64,000 nt of DNA from Poritiphilus sp965212595. GTDB taxonomy: Bacteria; Bacteroidota; Bacteroidia; Flavobacteriales; Flavobacteriaceae. Shown piece after piece: positions 25,079 through 33,111 of this stretch. The position numbers and the translations under genes are program-made. Numbering within the stretch: position 1 is the stretch's first letter; every line of letters starts with the position of its first letter. The stretch covers positions 59,282 to 123,281 of the forward strand of contig CBDBVE010000004.1 in NCBI GenBank assembly GCA_965212595.1. The letters run 5' to 3'. The notes under the pieces are model-generated. The model searched no databases, was not told where the DNA came from, and worked only from the letters and a program-made list of their open reading frames with translations.

Positions 25079-25594
25079 TTAAAGGTACCGCTCTCTCAAA
25101 CCATTTCTATGATGCCTCTGGTGCCCGCAACACATAAAACCAAGGGCTCCAACACTCATGGGTACATCGTTCGCGTTACCTATTTTCTTTAGATCTTCTT
25201 CTTCAAAGAAAGAAAAAAGCATAATCGTAGAGGTTCTCACCGCCTTATATTCTTCAATTACATCTTCTTTAGTGCGCTTTTCGGCTCGCGAATGCGGCAC
25301 GTAAGCATCCTGATCAAAACCAGGTAAAGGCGTTTTATCATTTCTTCCCATACACAGCGCTCTATACTGAAATACGCGTTCGGCATCGATCACGTGAACT
25401 AAGACCTGGGCTATTGTCCATTTCCCTTCTGCATAGGCGTACTGCCATTTTTCGTCTGGAATACTCGCAATGAACTTTGGGAAATTTTCTCGTTGCCGTT
25501 TTAGCTGCTCTAGTAAATCTACCTCACCCAAGGCATTTATATACGGTTGATAAAAAGGGTGGTAATCGCCGGTGTTGAGTTCGGATGTTTTCAT
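25079..25594 (-). CDS. DinB family protein
   Basis: The 171-aa protein begins at 25594 (MKTSELNTGDYHPFY). It has DinB-superfamily features: KWTIAQVLVHVIDAERVFQYRAL with the first metal His, and CCGHQRHHRNGLRERYL with the C-terminal H-x-x-HH. These proteins are metal-binding four-helix bundles, often thiol-dependent transferases. The longer frame to 25639 crosses the promoter and terminator and is rejected. Its -7 element ends five bases from the ATG, so the mRNA may be leaderless. Confidence 0.85.
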   Translation of the reverse strand: MKTSELNTGDYHPFYQPYINALGEVDLLEQLKRQRENFPKFIASIPDEKWQYAYAEGKWTIAQVLVHVIDAERVFQYRALCMGRNDKTPLPGFDQDAYVPHSRAEKRTKEDVIEEYKAVRTSTIMLFSFFEEEDLKKIGNANDVPMSVGALGFMCCGHQRHHRNGLRERYL

Positions 25595-25598
25595 ACTA

Positions 25599-25606
25599 CA
25601 AATATA
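25599..25606 (-). promoter_or_regulatory. -7 element close to DinB start
   Basis: The minus strand reads TATATTTG, a full TAnnTTTG match, only four bases upstream of the ATG at 25594. Transcription would start near the first codon. It overlaps the tail of the upstream gene's terminator. Confidence 0.5.
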
Positions 25607-25608
25607 AA

Positions 25609-25636
25609 AGTCCCACGCTTTAAAAAAGGTGGGACT
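25609..25636 (-). terminator. Terminator of the Lrp/AsnC gene
   Basis: AGTCCCAC (25609-25616) and GTGGGACT (25629-25636) form a perfect eight-base stem with a 12-base loop. Read on the minus strand it is followed by TTTTATATTT. It lies 22 bases after the stop of the regulator. Confidence 0.75.
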
Positions 25637-25658
25637 CAAAAATTTAACGCTCTCCTGA

Positions 25659-26138
25659 TTACAACTCGTTAAAAATCATGTGCATCAGGCGCTTTTTATC
25701 ATTTATGCTTTCTTCCAGGGAGATCATGGTTTCTGTGCGACTAATTCCGTCAATGTCATCAATCTTAAAAATGATATTCTTTGCATGTGTGGTATCCTTA
25801 GCCCGTATTTTACAGAAAATATTGAATTTGCCCGTAGTGATATGAGCTACCGTGACGTTAGGAATCTGAGTCAAACGCTCGAGTACAAACTTTGTTTGAT
25901 GCGTTTTCTCCAAAAAGATCCCGACATAGGCTATAAAAGAATAACCTAATTTCACATAATCTAAAGTGAGCGATGAACCCATAATGATACCAGCTTCTTC
26001 CATCTTTTTAACACGGACGTGAACTGTTCCTGCAGATATCAAAAGTTTCTTCGCGATATCTGTAAATGGTGTCCTGGTATTATCGATCAACATATCCAGT
26101 ATTTGGTGATCGATCTCGTCTAATTTAACTTTCCCCAT
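25659..26138 (-). CDS. Lrp/AsnC family transcriptional regulator
   Basis: The 159-aa protein has the N-terminal AsnC helix-turn-helix (DEIDHQILDMLIDNTRTPFTDIAKKLLISAGTVHVRVKKMEEAGII) and a C-terminal RAM domain (about residues 70-150), including VTVAHITTGKFNIFCKI. Such proteins form octamers and respond to amino acids. It is highly conserved in Flavobacteriia, where its targets are not well defined. It may autoregulate; a symmetric CATTTTTTTTG/AAAAAAATG palindrome lies upstream at 26195-26214. Confidence 0.92.
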   Translation of the reverse strand: MGKVKLDEIDHQILDMLIDNTRTPFTDIAKKLLISAGTVHVRVKKMEEAGIIMGSSLTLDYVKLGYSFIAYVGIFLEKTHQTKFVLERLTQIPNVTVAHITTGKFNIFCKIRAKDTTHAKNIIFKIDDIDGISRTETMISLEESINDKKRLMHMIFNEL

Positions 26139-26244
26139 ATTGACAAAATTTTAGGCGAAAATACATAATTAAGAAAATAAACGCAATGAAAATCCATTTT
26201 TTTTGAAAAAAATGTAAAATAATCGGGTATTTTGCTGATTTAAC

Positions 26245-27345
26245 TCAAATTAGAAGTTTGTAGACCTCCGGCAGATTTTGAAGCTGTTTTAAATCGCTTT
26301 CCAGTGCACAATCGAGAGTACTGTGACCGAAGTTTGCATTTAACTCACCCGACTCAGAAAGTTCGGGAACGAAGCTAATGGAATTATCATTTAAAACCTC
26401 CTTATAATTAATTCCGACCTGAGGATGATTCGTAAATTTTGGATTGATCAACTGTGCATTTCTGACCAGGATATCAAAAAACAATTTGTTATTCTCCGGA
26501 ATCAAAAAATAATCATCCAATAAATGACTTTCAATCGTATCATTTGCAATCAGTTCAATGGCTTCCAAGAGTGAAATAAACACCAGCTCTCTGGTCCTCT
26601 CCCTTTGATAATCTCCCTGAAAATGTCCGGCTTCGAAAAGGAGTGTAGGTGTGCCAAGCATCTGAAAGCCATCTCCTACGCAATTGGGATTAAAGCCATC
26701 GTCATATCTGCCTACCTGTCCCGGAATAATGGTTTGCAGCTTTTTGTTAATTCCAGCAATCAATTGCATACTAACCGCTCTGGATGGTGATATACTTCTT
26801 TGTTGGTCATGCGCAGGAGCCAAAAAGGAAAGTGTTGCCGGTTTAGAGCTATTTCCAACATTGTATAAAGTGCGTTGGTCATGCAGGTTAAAGCAAAAAT
26901 CCGGTTCAAAAGCCTGGTATAGCTCCAGCAAACTACGACTCTCTGGCTGACTAAGCTCTTTCGCGTCTCTATTCAAATCTATTGCATTGGCATTAACCCG
27001 AGTATAGCCAGCGGCACCATCGGGATTTAAAATAGGTACAATCGTAAGGGTACAATTTTCAAGGATATTGTGGGCGCCCTGAGATGAGCAGAGATAATTT
27101 ATCAAATCTAAAATGGCCTTGGTGGTGGTAGACTCATTTCCATGCATCTGAGACCACATCAGTATTCTGCACTTGCCCTTACCCAAATTTATTGCGTAAA
27201 TCTCTTTACCAAGGACAGATTTTCCGATATCGGTTAGTTTCGCTTTTCCAGGCAAGCGCTTCAAGTAGGGGGCAAGATGTTCCAGGGTCACATACCTGCC
27301 CTCAACCAATTTTTCTTTAATGGAATCGTAAAAGCCTACCGTCAT
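26245..27345 (-). CDS. M14 family zinc carboxypeptidase
   Basis: The start at 27345 (MTVGFYDSI) lies downstream of a -7 element and gives 366 aa; the longer frame to 27429 is AT-rich upstream sequence. Zinc ligands are in MHGNESTTTK (H-x-x-E) and the later His in FNLHDQRT. NPDGAAGYTRVNANAIDLNRDA carries the substrate-binding Asn-Arg, and LFEAGHFQGDYQRE holds the probable catalytic Glu. No signal peptide is evident, so it may act in the cytoplasm on small peptides. Family members trim C-terminal residues or cell-wall peptides. Confidence 0.9.
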   Translation of the reverse strand: MTVGFYDSIKEKLVEGRYVTLEHLAPYLKRLPGKAKLTDIGKSVLGKEIYAINLGKGKCRILMWSQMHGNESTTTKAILDLINYLCSSQGAHNILENCTLTIVPILNPDGAAGYTRVNANAIDLNRDAKELSQPESRSLLELYQAFEPDFCFNLHDQRTLYNVGNSSKPATLSFLAPAHDQQRSISPSRAVSMQLIAGINKKLQTIIPGQVGRYDDGFNPNCVGDGFQMLGTPTLLFEAGHFQGDYQRERTRELVFISLLEAIELIANDTIESHLLDDYFLIPENNKLFFDILVRNAQLINPKFTNHPQVGINYKEVLNDNSISFVPELSESGELNANFGHSTLDCALESDLKQLQNLPEVYKLLI

Positions 27346-27619
27346 ACTATATTCTGGGATACAAATGTAAGCGCAATTTGAGTTACAATTGTGATTAAAA
27401 TAGTTACATTTGTAAACGGATTTTAGCAACAGATTTCAGAAATAATTATACAGTTGTAAACAGTTTTCCAGAAATAATTGAAGATGATAAAAAATAACTT
27501 TAAATAATTATTTATCAGTTATTTAAACGTATTTAAATAAAGTTATAGGTTAATATTTTATTAAAAATTAAAGGCATACGAAAGGTAAAAAGTTAAAAAT
27601 TTTGACGAATTAGATTACA
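27346..27619. other. AT-rich divergent regulatory region
   Basis: Between the M14 gene (minus) and the XRE gene (plus). CAAATGTA at 27362-27369 is a minus-strand TACATTTG promoter element with CAA at 27386-27388 as a possible -33. A plus-strand copy TACATTTG is at 27404-27411 within a TTACATTTGTAA palindrome. Repeated AAATAATT and TTATTTAAA words follow at 27440-27560 and may be binding sites for the XRE protein. I see no gene here. Confidence 0.5.
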
Positions 27620-27982
27620 ATGGTAAACACAGAAGAATTTGTTAAGCGTTTAGAGCGGGTTTTGCAGTTCTATGAGCTTTCGGCTTCGGCCTTTGCTGAT
27701 AAGATCGGAGTGCAGCGATCTAGCATTTCACACCTGTTAACCGGCAGAAACAAACCAAGTCTTGAATTCGTATTAAAAGTGGTAAAGACATTCCCGGAGG
27801 TTAACTTGTATTGGCTTCTCAATGGCAAGGGCAGCTTCCCTCAAAAATCGACTCCCAAAAACCCCTCACCTACTAGTTCCGCACCAATGATTCCGAAACA
27901 GGCGACGAATTTGTCAAAATCAATTCAAAAAATTATCATTTTCTACGATGACGGCAGCTTCGAGGCCTTTGATAAGCCATAG
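27620..27982 (+). CDS. XRE-type helix-turn-helix regulator, 120 aa
   Basis: Residues about 5-65 form a Cro/C1-type helix-turn-helix (FADKIGVQRSSISHLLTGRNKPSLEFVLKVV). A proline- and serine-rich linker follows, then a conserved C-terminal strand KIIIFYDDGSFEAFD. This short architecture is common and conserved in Flavobacteriia. The long AT-rich leader with repeated AAATAATT words suggests autoregulation, which is inference. It is not obviously part of a toxin-antitoxin pair; the next gene is a lipoprotein. Confidence 0.85.
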   Translation: MVNTEEFVKRLERVLQFYELSASAFADKIGVQRSSISHLLTGRNKPSLEFVLKVVKTFPEVNLYWLLNGKGSFPQKSTPKNPSPTSSAPMIPKQATNLSKSIQKIIIFYDDGSFEAFDKP

Positions 27983-28048
27983 TTTGGTTTAAAAAAATAG
28001 ATCAGTCTCTTTCTATGGAATTTCTCTTCTATTTGCTAATTTGCGGCT

Positions 28049-28459
28049 ATGTTTAAACGACTTTTTTTAGCGCCCTGCGCCTTGTTACTTCTCTACTCTT
28101 GTTATGAACCTCAACGCGACTGCAAAAGCTTTAAAGACGGTACTTTTACTTTTACAACGGAGATTGACGGTGAAGAAAAAACAACCACTTTTATCAGAAA
28201 GGGGGATCTGGAAATAGACTATTTTGAAGGAAAAATAGATTCTTCCTCTATTCGGTGGATCAATAACTGCGAGTACGTTGTAAAGAATCTCCACCCAAAG
28301 AATAAAGCGGAGGAAAAGTCGATTCATATGAAAATATTGTCAACTTCAGATAATTCGTATACATTTGAATACAGCATAGTGGGTGAAAGCCGCAAATCTA
28401 AAGGCGTTGCCATCAAAGCCACTGATTTGAAGGGCTTACCTGAAATTAAAAATAACTAA
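28049..28459 (+). CDS. Small conserved lipoprotein, 136 aa
   Basis: A lipoprotein signal (LFLAPCALLLLYSCYEP) leads a beta-rich protein with FTFTTEIDGEEKTTTFIRKGD and SIRWINNCEYVVKNLHPKN. I recognise this as a family conserved in Flavobacteriia and, as far as I recall, sometimes mislabelled DNA topoisomerase IV. Nothing in the sequence supports a DNA-related role: it is exported and has no topoisomerase motif. The terC gene starts two bases after its stop, so they are probably co-transcribed. Confidence 0.75.
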   Translation: MFKRLFLAPCALLLLYSCYEPQRDCKSFKDGTFTFTTEIDGEEKTTTFIRKGDLEIDYFEGKIDSSSIRWINNCEYVVKNLHPKNKAEEKSIHMKILSTSDNSYTFEYSIVGESRKSKGVAIKATDLKGLPEIKNN

Positions 28460-28461
28460 GC

Positions 28462-29274
28462 ATGTTTGAAATCTTCGCCAGTCCGGATGCCTGGATTGCT
28501 CTTTTAACCCTTACATTTTTAGAAATTGTACTTGGTATTGATAATATTATTTTCATCTCTATAGCTGCTGGGAAACTCGAAAAAAGCCAACGGAAAAGAG
28601 CCACAAATATTGGTCTGGTCCTGGCCATGCTTATGCGTATTGTATTGTTATTTGGTATTACCTGGCTTACCTCCCTCAAAAAACCATTCTGGGTTCTCAG
28701 CGAGTCCTGGATCACAGGGGCCATAAGTTGGCAGGCCCTGATTTTATTTGGTGGCGGTTTGTTCTTATTATACAAAAGCACCAAGGAGATTCATGAAAAA
28801 GTGGAAGACCGGGGGCATGACGAGCGAGAGGTTAAAAAAAGTCGGTCTACCTCCATGACAAATGCGATTGTTCAAATCACTATGATCAATATTGTCTTTT
28901 CCTTTGATTCTATTCTTACTGCTATTGGGATGACCAATGGAATTTCTGCAAACCCCAACGATGCTCTTGTTATCATGGTTATTGCTGTTGTGATCTCAGT
29001 GATTATCATGATGCTTTTTGCCAATCCGGTAGGTGATTTTGTCAACAGGCATCCCTCTATTCAGGTTTTGGGTCTTTCGTTCTTAATTCTTATCGGATTC
29101 ATGCTTATTGCCGAAGCTGCTCACATATCTCACCTGATCGTCTTTGACAATGAAGTGGGTAGCATTCCTAAAGGGTATCTGTACTTTGCTATCGCATTTT
29201 CTCTCTTGGTAGAATTCCTTGATATGAGGATGAGGAGAAACCGAAATAGTCCTGAAGAAGTGGCCGAGGAATAA
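28462..29274 (+). CDS. TerC family integral membrane protein
   Basis: The 270-aa protein has about seven membrane helices and the two TerC signature stretches EIVLGIDNIIFISI near residue 20 and FSFDSILTAIGM near residue 145, each with acidic residues inside the membrane. TerC proteins act in metal ion export, notably manganese, or in tellurite resistance modules. Here it is not in a ter operon, so a metal homeostasis role is more likely. The C-terminus ends in a charged tail. Confidence 0.9.
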   Translation: MFEIFASPDAWIALLTLTFLEIVLGIDNIIFISIAAGKLEKSQRKRATNIGLVLAMLMRIVLLFGITWLTSLKKPFWVLSESWITGAISWQALILFGGGLFLLYKSTKEIHEKVEDRGHDEREVKKSRSTSMTNAIVQITMINIVFSFDSILTAIGMTNGISANPNDALVIMVIAVVISVIIMMLFANPVGDFVNRHPSIQVLGLSFLILIGFMLIAEAAHISHLIVFDNEVGSIPKGYLYFAIAFSLLVEFLDMRMRRNRNSPEEVAEE

Positions 29275-29307
29275 AGCCCTCTGCCTATTTTAGTGGGTTC
29301 AGCGGCA

Positions 29308-30267
29308 CTAATTTGGTCGGCTGAATACTAGTTCTGGATTTAGTTTTTTCTCTTCTCTGTATTTCTCCTGCTGCTGTTTAACAGTAAGGGTACTGCCATC
29401 ATGGCTCCAGCCAGGAGGTCCAAAAATATACATGAATTTGTGTGAAAGTTTTTTAGATTTCTTTACATCTTGCCAAATATCTTTGTACTCATGGGTTAAA
29501 ATCACCATCGGATTATAAGAGTTCGGAGAGTGAATAACGCCGTACTTCACATCTATATCATCATCTAGCTCCTTCCAGGTACCAAAGAGTTTATCAAAAA
29601 TGTTAAGGAACCCACCGTGATTCTTATCCAGGTATTCTATGTTCTGAGCATGATGCACCTGGTGCATGGTATGCGTATTAAAGATTTTTTCTATAAACCC
29701 AAGTTTTGGGACATAAACAGAATGCAGTTGAAATTGCCATAGGGCCTCGATACCAAGGCAAACAACAACCATTTCTGGAGGAAAGCCTATAGCTGGCATC
29801 CACATGTAAAACAGCGGTTTATACAAAATAGTAAACCATCCATTGCGCACTGCGGTACCTAAATTGAAGTTGTCTGAGGAGTGGTGAACGATGTGCGCCG
29901 CCCAAAGGACGCGGATCTCATGATTGGCCCTGTGAAACCAGTAATAAGTGAAATCATCTGCTAATTGGCAAAATAGCCAGACGTACCAGGCATAGCTAAA
30001 CGACTCAAAACCCAGGATATTGGTGCGTACGCCATCTACTCCCTCCGGGTTAAAGAAGTCGTAAGTATATTCAAAAAGAACGATGGCAAAAATCACCTTG
30101 AATAAAGGGCCTATAAGTGCTGAGCCAACGCCCATGAAGCCGCTTGCGAACAAATCTTTCCAGTTGTACAAATGGTCATCGCCATGTGTTTTACTGTATG
30201 TGAGTTCTACAAGAATAAAAGCTATAAAACAAGGTACTCCGTATACCAGGGGGTTGGTAAGATCCAT
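29308..30267 (-). CDS. Sterol desaturase/fatty acid hydroxylase family protein
   Basis: The 319-aa membrane protein has the eight-histidine di-iron pattern of the family: WFHRANHE (H-x3-H), HIVHHSSDN (H-x2-HH) and HQVHHAQN with a later NHGG. These enzymes hydroxylate or desaturate lipids or carotenoids in the membrane. The substrate is not predictable. It is the first of three members of this superfamily in the window (also at 46255 and 58147). It lies downstream of parC on the same strand but 149 bases away. Confidence 0.88.
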   Translation of the reverse strand: MDLTNPLVYGVPCFIAFILVELTYSKTHGDDHLYNWKDLFASGFMGVGSALIGPLFKVIFAIVLFEYTYDFFNPEGVDGVRTNILGFESFSYAWYVWLFCQLADDFTYYWFHRANHEIRVLWAAHIVHHSSDNFNLGTAVRNGWFTILYKPLFYMWMPAIGFPPEMVVVCLGIEALWQFQLHSVYVPKLGFIEKIFNTHTMHQVHHAQNIEYLDKNHGGFLNIFDKLFGTWKELDDDIDVKYGVIHSPNSYNPMVILTHEYKDIWQDVKKSKKLSHKFMYIFGPPGWSHDGSTLTVKQQQEKYREEKKLNPELVFSRPN

Positions 30268-30416
30268 AGACGTTTTGCTAAATGCGCGTAAATATAGTGA
30301 TATATGTTAATTTTATGTAAAACAGGGACTCTAACTTGCTAAAATTCGAGGATCTGTACTCTTTCAACTTCAATAACCATTCCCGTATTGCCCTCCAACA
30401 GCATTTTAAGAAAGAA

Positions 30417-33086
30417 TTAAAACAATGTGGTCTGACCTTCTTCGTCATCAGCAGCCTCATTTTTCTTGTTTTCTGTTTTCTGATTTGTCGTTTCTTTTTC
30501 TGTATCTCCTTTATTCGGATCAACATTTTCTTCATCTACAACCTCAATCTCGGCAGCAGTCTTAATTTCAGGTGGCTCAAAGGGTATAGGTTCTAAGGCA
30601 TTGATGTTTTTTACTTTGTCAGAGGTAAGTTTATTACCTAAAGCCTTAATTCCCTTTATGGCTATAAAATCCTCTAATTCAATATTTTGATTAGATTTTG
30701 CTTCCTTGCCTCTAGGTTTTGAGAATTCAATTTCTACCACCGGTTTCCAGTCGGTTGAAAATAGTTCCAGAAACGATTTGGCATGTTCCGTGATGATAAG
30801 TTCCTCCTTATTTTCTTTCTCGATAAGAAAGCGTTTTACGAAATAGCGTTCCTTCTCCCCGTCAAAATATATAGCCGAAAGCGGCTTATCGTAGCGCCAT
30901 TTTTCCAAAACAATCATATCGTCATCAAAACGCATTGTCAGTTCGGGAATCACTGTTTTTACAATTCCTTTCTGGTTGACAATAAGCAGCATGTCTTCGC
31001 TTGTAAACTCTCCCAGCAGCTCACCTCGTTCATCCACATTGAGCCTGTTGACCGTTTCATCAAACCACAATTTTCTCGGCTTTAGAGTAGACAAGCCTTT
31101 TTCCTTGAGCTCTATGCGTTTTACCGAGTATTTTGTAACGAGGTTCCCTTTTGAGCCTCTCCCCTTTATAAGCACATCCGCAAAATCTAAATCCCATTTC
31201 AGCTTCTTAATACTCCCGGCCTGCCTGAGGTTTATGGTAATTACTTCGGCTTCTCCATTGGGGTTAGCAGAAAAATAATGGACATCAGAACTAGCTTTTC
31301 CTGCAGTGAGATCGTACATTTTGTCTCGTGTCACCGCCGTAACATTAAAGCGTTTAATATAGCTGGCTCCGCCCCTGCCATCCTTGTAAATCATGTTGTA
31401 GGTGGTACGCTTGTCTTTCTTCTTAAAAACCGCAACATGAATGATATTTTTACCCACAAAAGTCTTCGCTCCTACCTTGGTCACCATCATCTTACCTTCT
31501 TTGGTAAATACAATAATGTCGTCAATGTCACTGCAATCTGTTACGTACTCATCACGCCTTAAAGAGGTACCCACAAAGCCTTCTTCTCTGTTTACATAGA
31601 GTTTAGTATTGCGGATCACCACCTTTGTAGCTTCGATATCGTCAAATATTCGAATTTCAGATTTGCGAGATCGCTCCTTGCCGTATTTTTGTTTGAGGTT
31701 TTTAAAATAATCGATTGCAAATTCAATAAGATTTGCTAAATGATGTTTTACCTGCGCTATTTTTTCATCCAGACTCTCAATATGTTGTTGGGCCTTGTCT
31801 AAATCAAACTTCGAAATCCTTTTAATTCGGATCTCGGTTAGGCGAACAATATCTTCTTCTGTTACAGCGCGCTTTAAGTTCTTTGTATGGGGCTTCAAGC
31901 CTTTATCAATAGCAGTTATGACGCCTTCCCAGGTTTCCTCTTCCTCAATGTCCCGATAGATCCTATTTTCGATAAATATGCGCTCAAGTGAGGCAAAGTG
32001 CCATTGTTCTTCAAGTTCGGACAGTTGAATTTCCAACTCCGCCTTGAGCAATTCTACAGTATAGTCTGTAGACCGCTCCAACATTTCTTTTACCCCAATA
32101 AAAAGCGGCTTGTTGTCTTCAATGATACAACCAAGAGGTGAAATTGAAGTTTCGCAAGAGGTGAAGGCATATAAGGCATCAATGGTCTTGTCTGGTGAAA
32201 TTCCACTCGGCAAGTGAATGAGGATCTCAACTTCGGCAGCAGTATTATCCTCAATTTTCTTGATCTTTATCTTGCCTTTATCGTTCGCTTTAAGAACAGA
32301 ATCTATTAAAGAAGAAGTATTGGTTCCGTATGGTATCTCATTAACAACCAATGTGTTTTTATCTAAGGTAGAAATCCTTGCGCGCACGCGTACCTTACCG
32401 CCTCTTATCCCGTCATTGTAGTTGGTTACATCAATGATGCCCGCGGTGGGGAAATCTGGAAACAATTTAAATCGCTGTCCTTTAAGATGTTTAATAGAGG
32501 CGTCGATCAACTCCCTGAAGTTGTGGGGCATGATCTTTGTTGAGAGTCCAACCGCAATACCCTCTGCTCCCTGAGCGAGTAGCAAGGGAAACTTTACGGG
32601 CAAATTCACGGGTTCTTTCTTCCGTCCGTCATAAGAGAGCTGCCATTCGGTGATCTTTGGACTAAAAACTACGTCTAGCGCAAACTTTGAAAGCCTGGCT
32701 TCAATATATCTGGAGGCTGCCGCGCCATCTCCGGTAAGAATATTGCCCCAATTCCCCTGGGTATCAATAAGAAGGTCTTTCTGCCCTATTTGCACCATGG
32801 CATCGGCGATACTCGCATCTCCATGTGGGTGATATTGCATAGTATGCCCAACTACATTCGCCACTTTATTATAGCGGCCATCATCCAACTCCTTTAAGGC
32901 ATGCATGATTCGGCGTTGTACGGGCTTAAAACCATCTTCTATAGCTGGTACCGCACGTTCAAGAATGACATAGGACGCATAGTCTAGAAACCAATCTTTG
33001 TACATGCCGGTTACCCGGGTAAGCGCTTCGCCCTCCTCGGGCTGCAGGCTTTCCTGTGCGTCGTTCACTTCTTCATTCTCTTCCAT
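30417..33086 (-). CDS. parC: DNA topoisomerase IV subunit A
   Basis: The 889-aa protein is a type IIA topoisomerase A subunit. The N-terminal winged-helix part contains PVQRRIMHALKELDDG and the active-site Tyr in GAAASRYIEARLSKF. A coiled coil follows near residues 420-480, then the beta-pinwheel C-terminal domain. The last about 45 residues are a low-complexity acidic/lysine tail. The gene lies 25 bases downstream of parE on the same strand, and the pair decatenates daughter chromosomes. Gyrase A would carry a GyrA-box (QRRGGKG-like), which I do not see, supporting ParC. Confidence 0.93.
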   Translation of the reverse strand: MEENEEVNDAQESLQPEEGEALTRVTGMYKDWFLDYASYVILERAVPAIEDGFKPVQRRIMHALKELDDGRYNKVANVVGHTMQYHPHGDASIADAMVQIGQKDLLIDTQGNWGNILTGDGAAASRYIEARLSKFALDVVFSPKITEWQLSYDGRKKEPVNLPVKFPLLLAQGAEGIAVGLSTKIMPHNFRELIDASIKHLKGQRFKLFPDFPTAGIIDVTNYNDGIRGGKVRVRARISTLDKNTLVVNEIPYGTNTSSLIDSVLKANDKGKIKIKKIEDNTAAEVEILIHLPSGISPDKTIDALYAFTSCETSISPLGCIIEDNKPLFIGVKEMLERSTDYTVELLKAELEIQLSELEEQWHFASLERIFIENRIYRDIEEEETWEGVITAIDKGLKPHTKNLKRAVTEEDIVRLTEIRIKRISKFDLDKAQQHIESLDEKIAQVKHHLANLIEFAIDYFKNLKQKYGKERSRKSEIRIFDDIEATKVVIRNTKLYVNREEGFVGTSLRRDEYVTDCSDIDDIIVFTKEGKMMVTKVGAKTFVGKNIIHVAVFKKKDKRTTYNMIYKDGRGGASYIKRFNVTAVTRDKMYDLTAGKASSDVHYFSANPNGEAEVITINLRQAGSIKKLKWDLDFADVLIKGRGSKGNLVTKYSVKRIELKEKGLSTLKPRKLWFDETVNRLNVDERGELLGEFTSEDMLLIVNQKGIVKTVIPELTMRFDDDMIVLEKWRYDKPLSAIYFDGEKERYFVKRFLIEKENKEELIITEHAKSFLELFSTDWKPVVEIEFSKPRGKEAKSNQNIELEDFIAIKGIKALGNKLTSDKVKNINALEPIPFEPPEIKTAAEIEVVDEENVDPNKGDTEKETTNQKTENKKNEAADDEEGQTTLF

Positions 33087-33111
33087 AAAGAAAGATTCGT
33101 ATTATTTTGGT

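Noticed and set aside
30336..30596. Plus-strand 86-codon frame at the parC 3' end
   Set aside because: Most of it is antisense to the low-complexity parC tail, and base composition explains the open frame.
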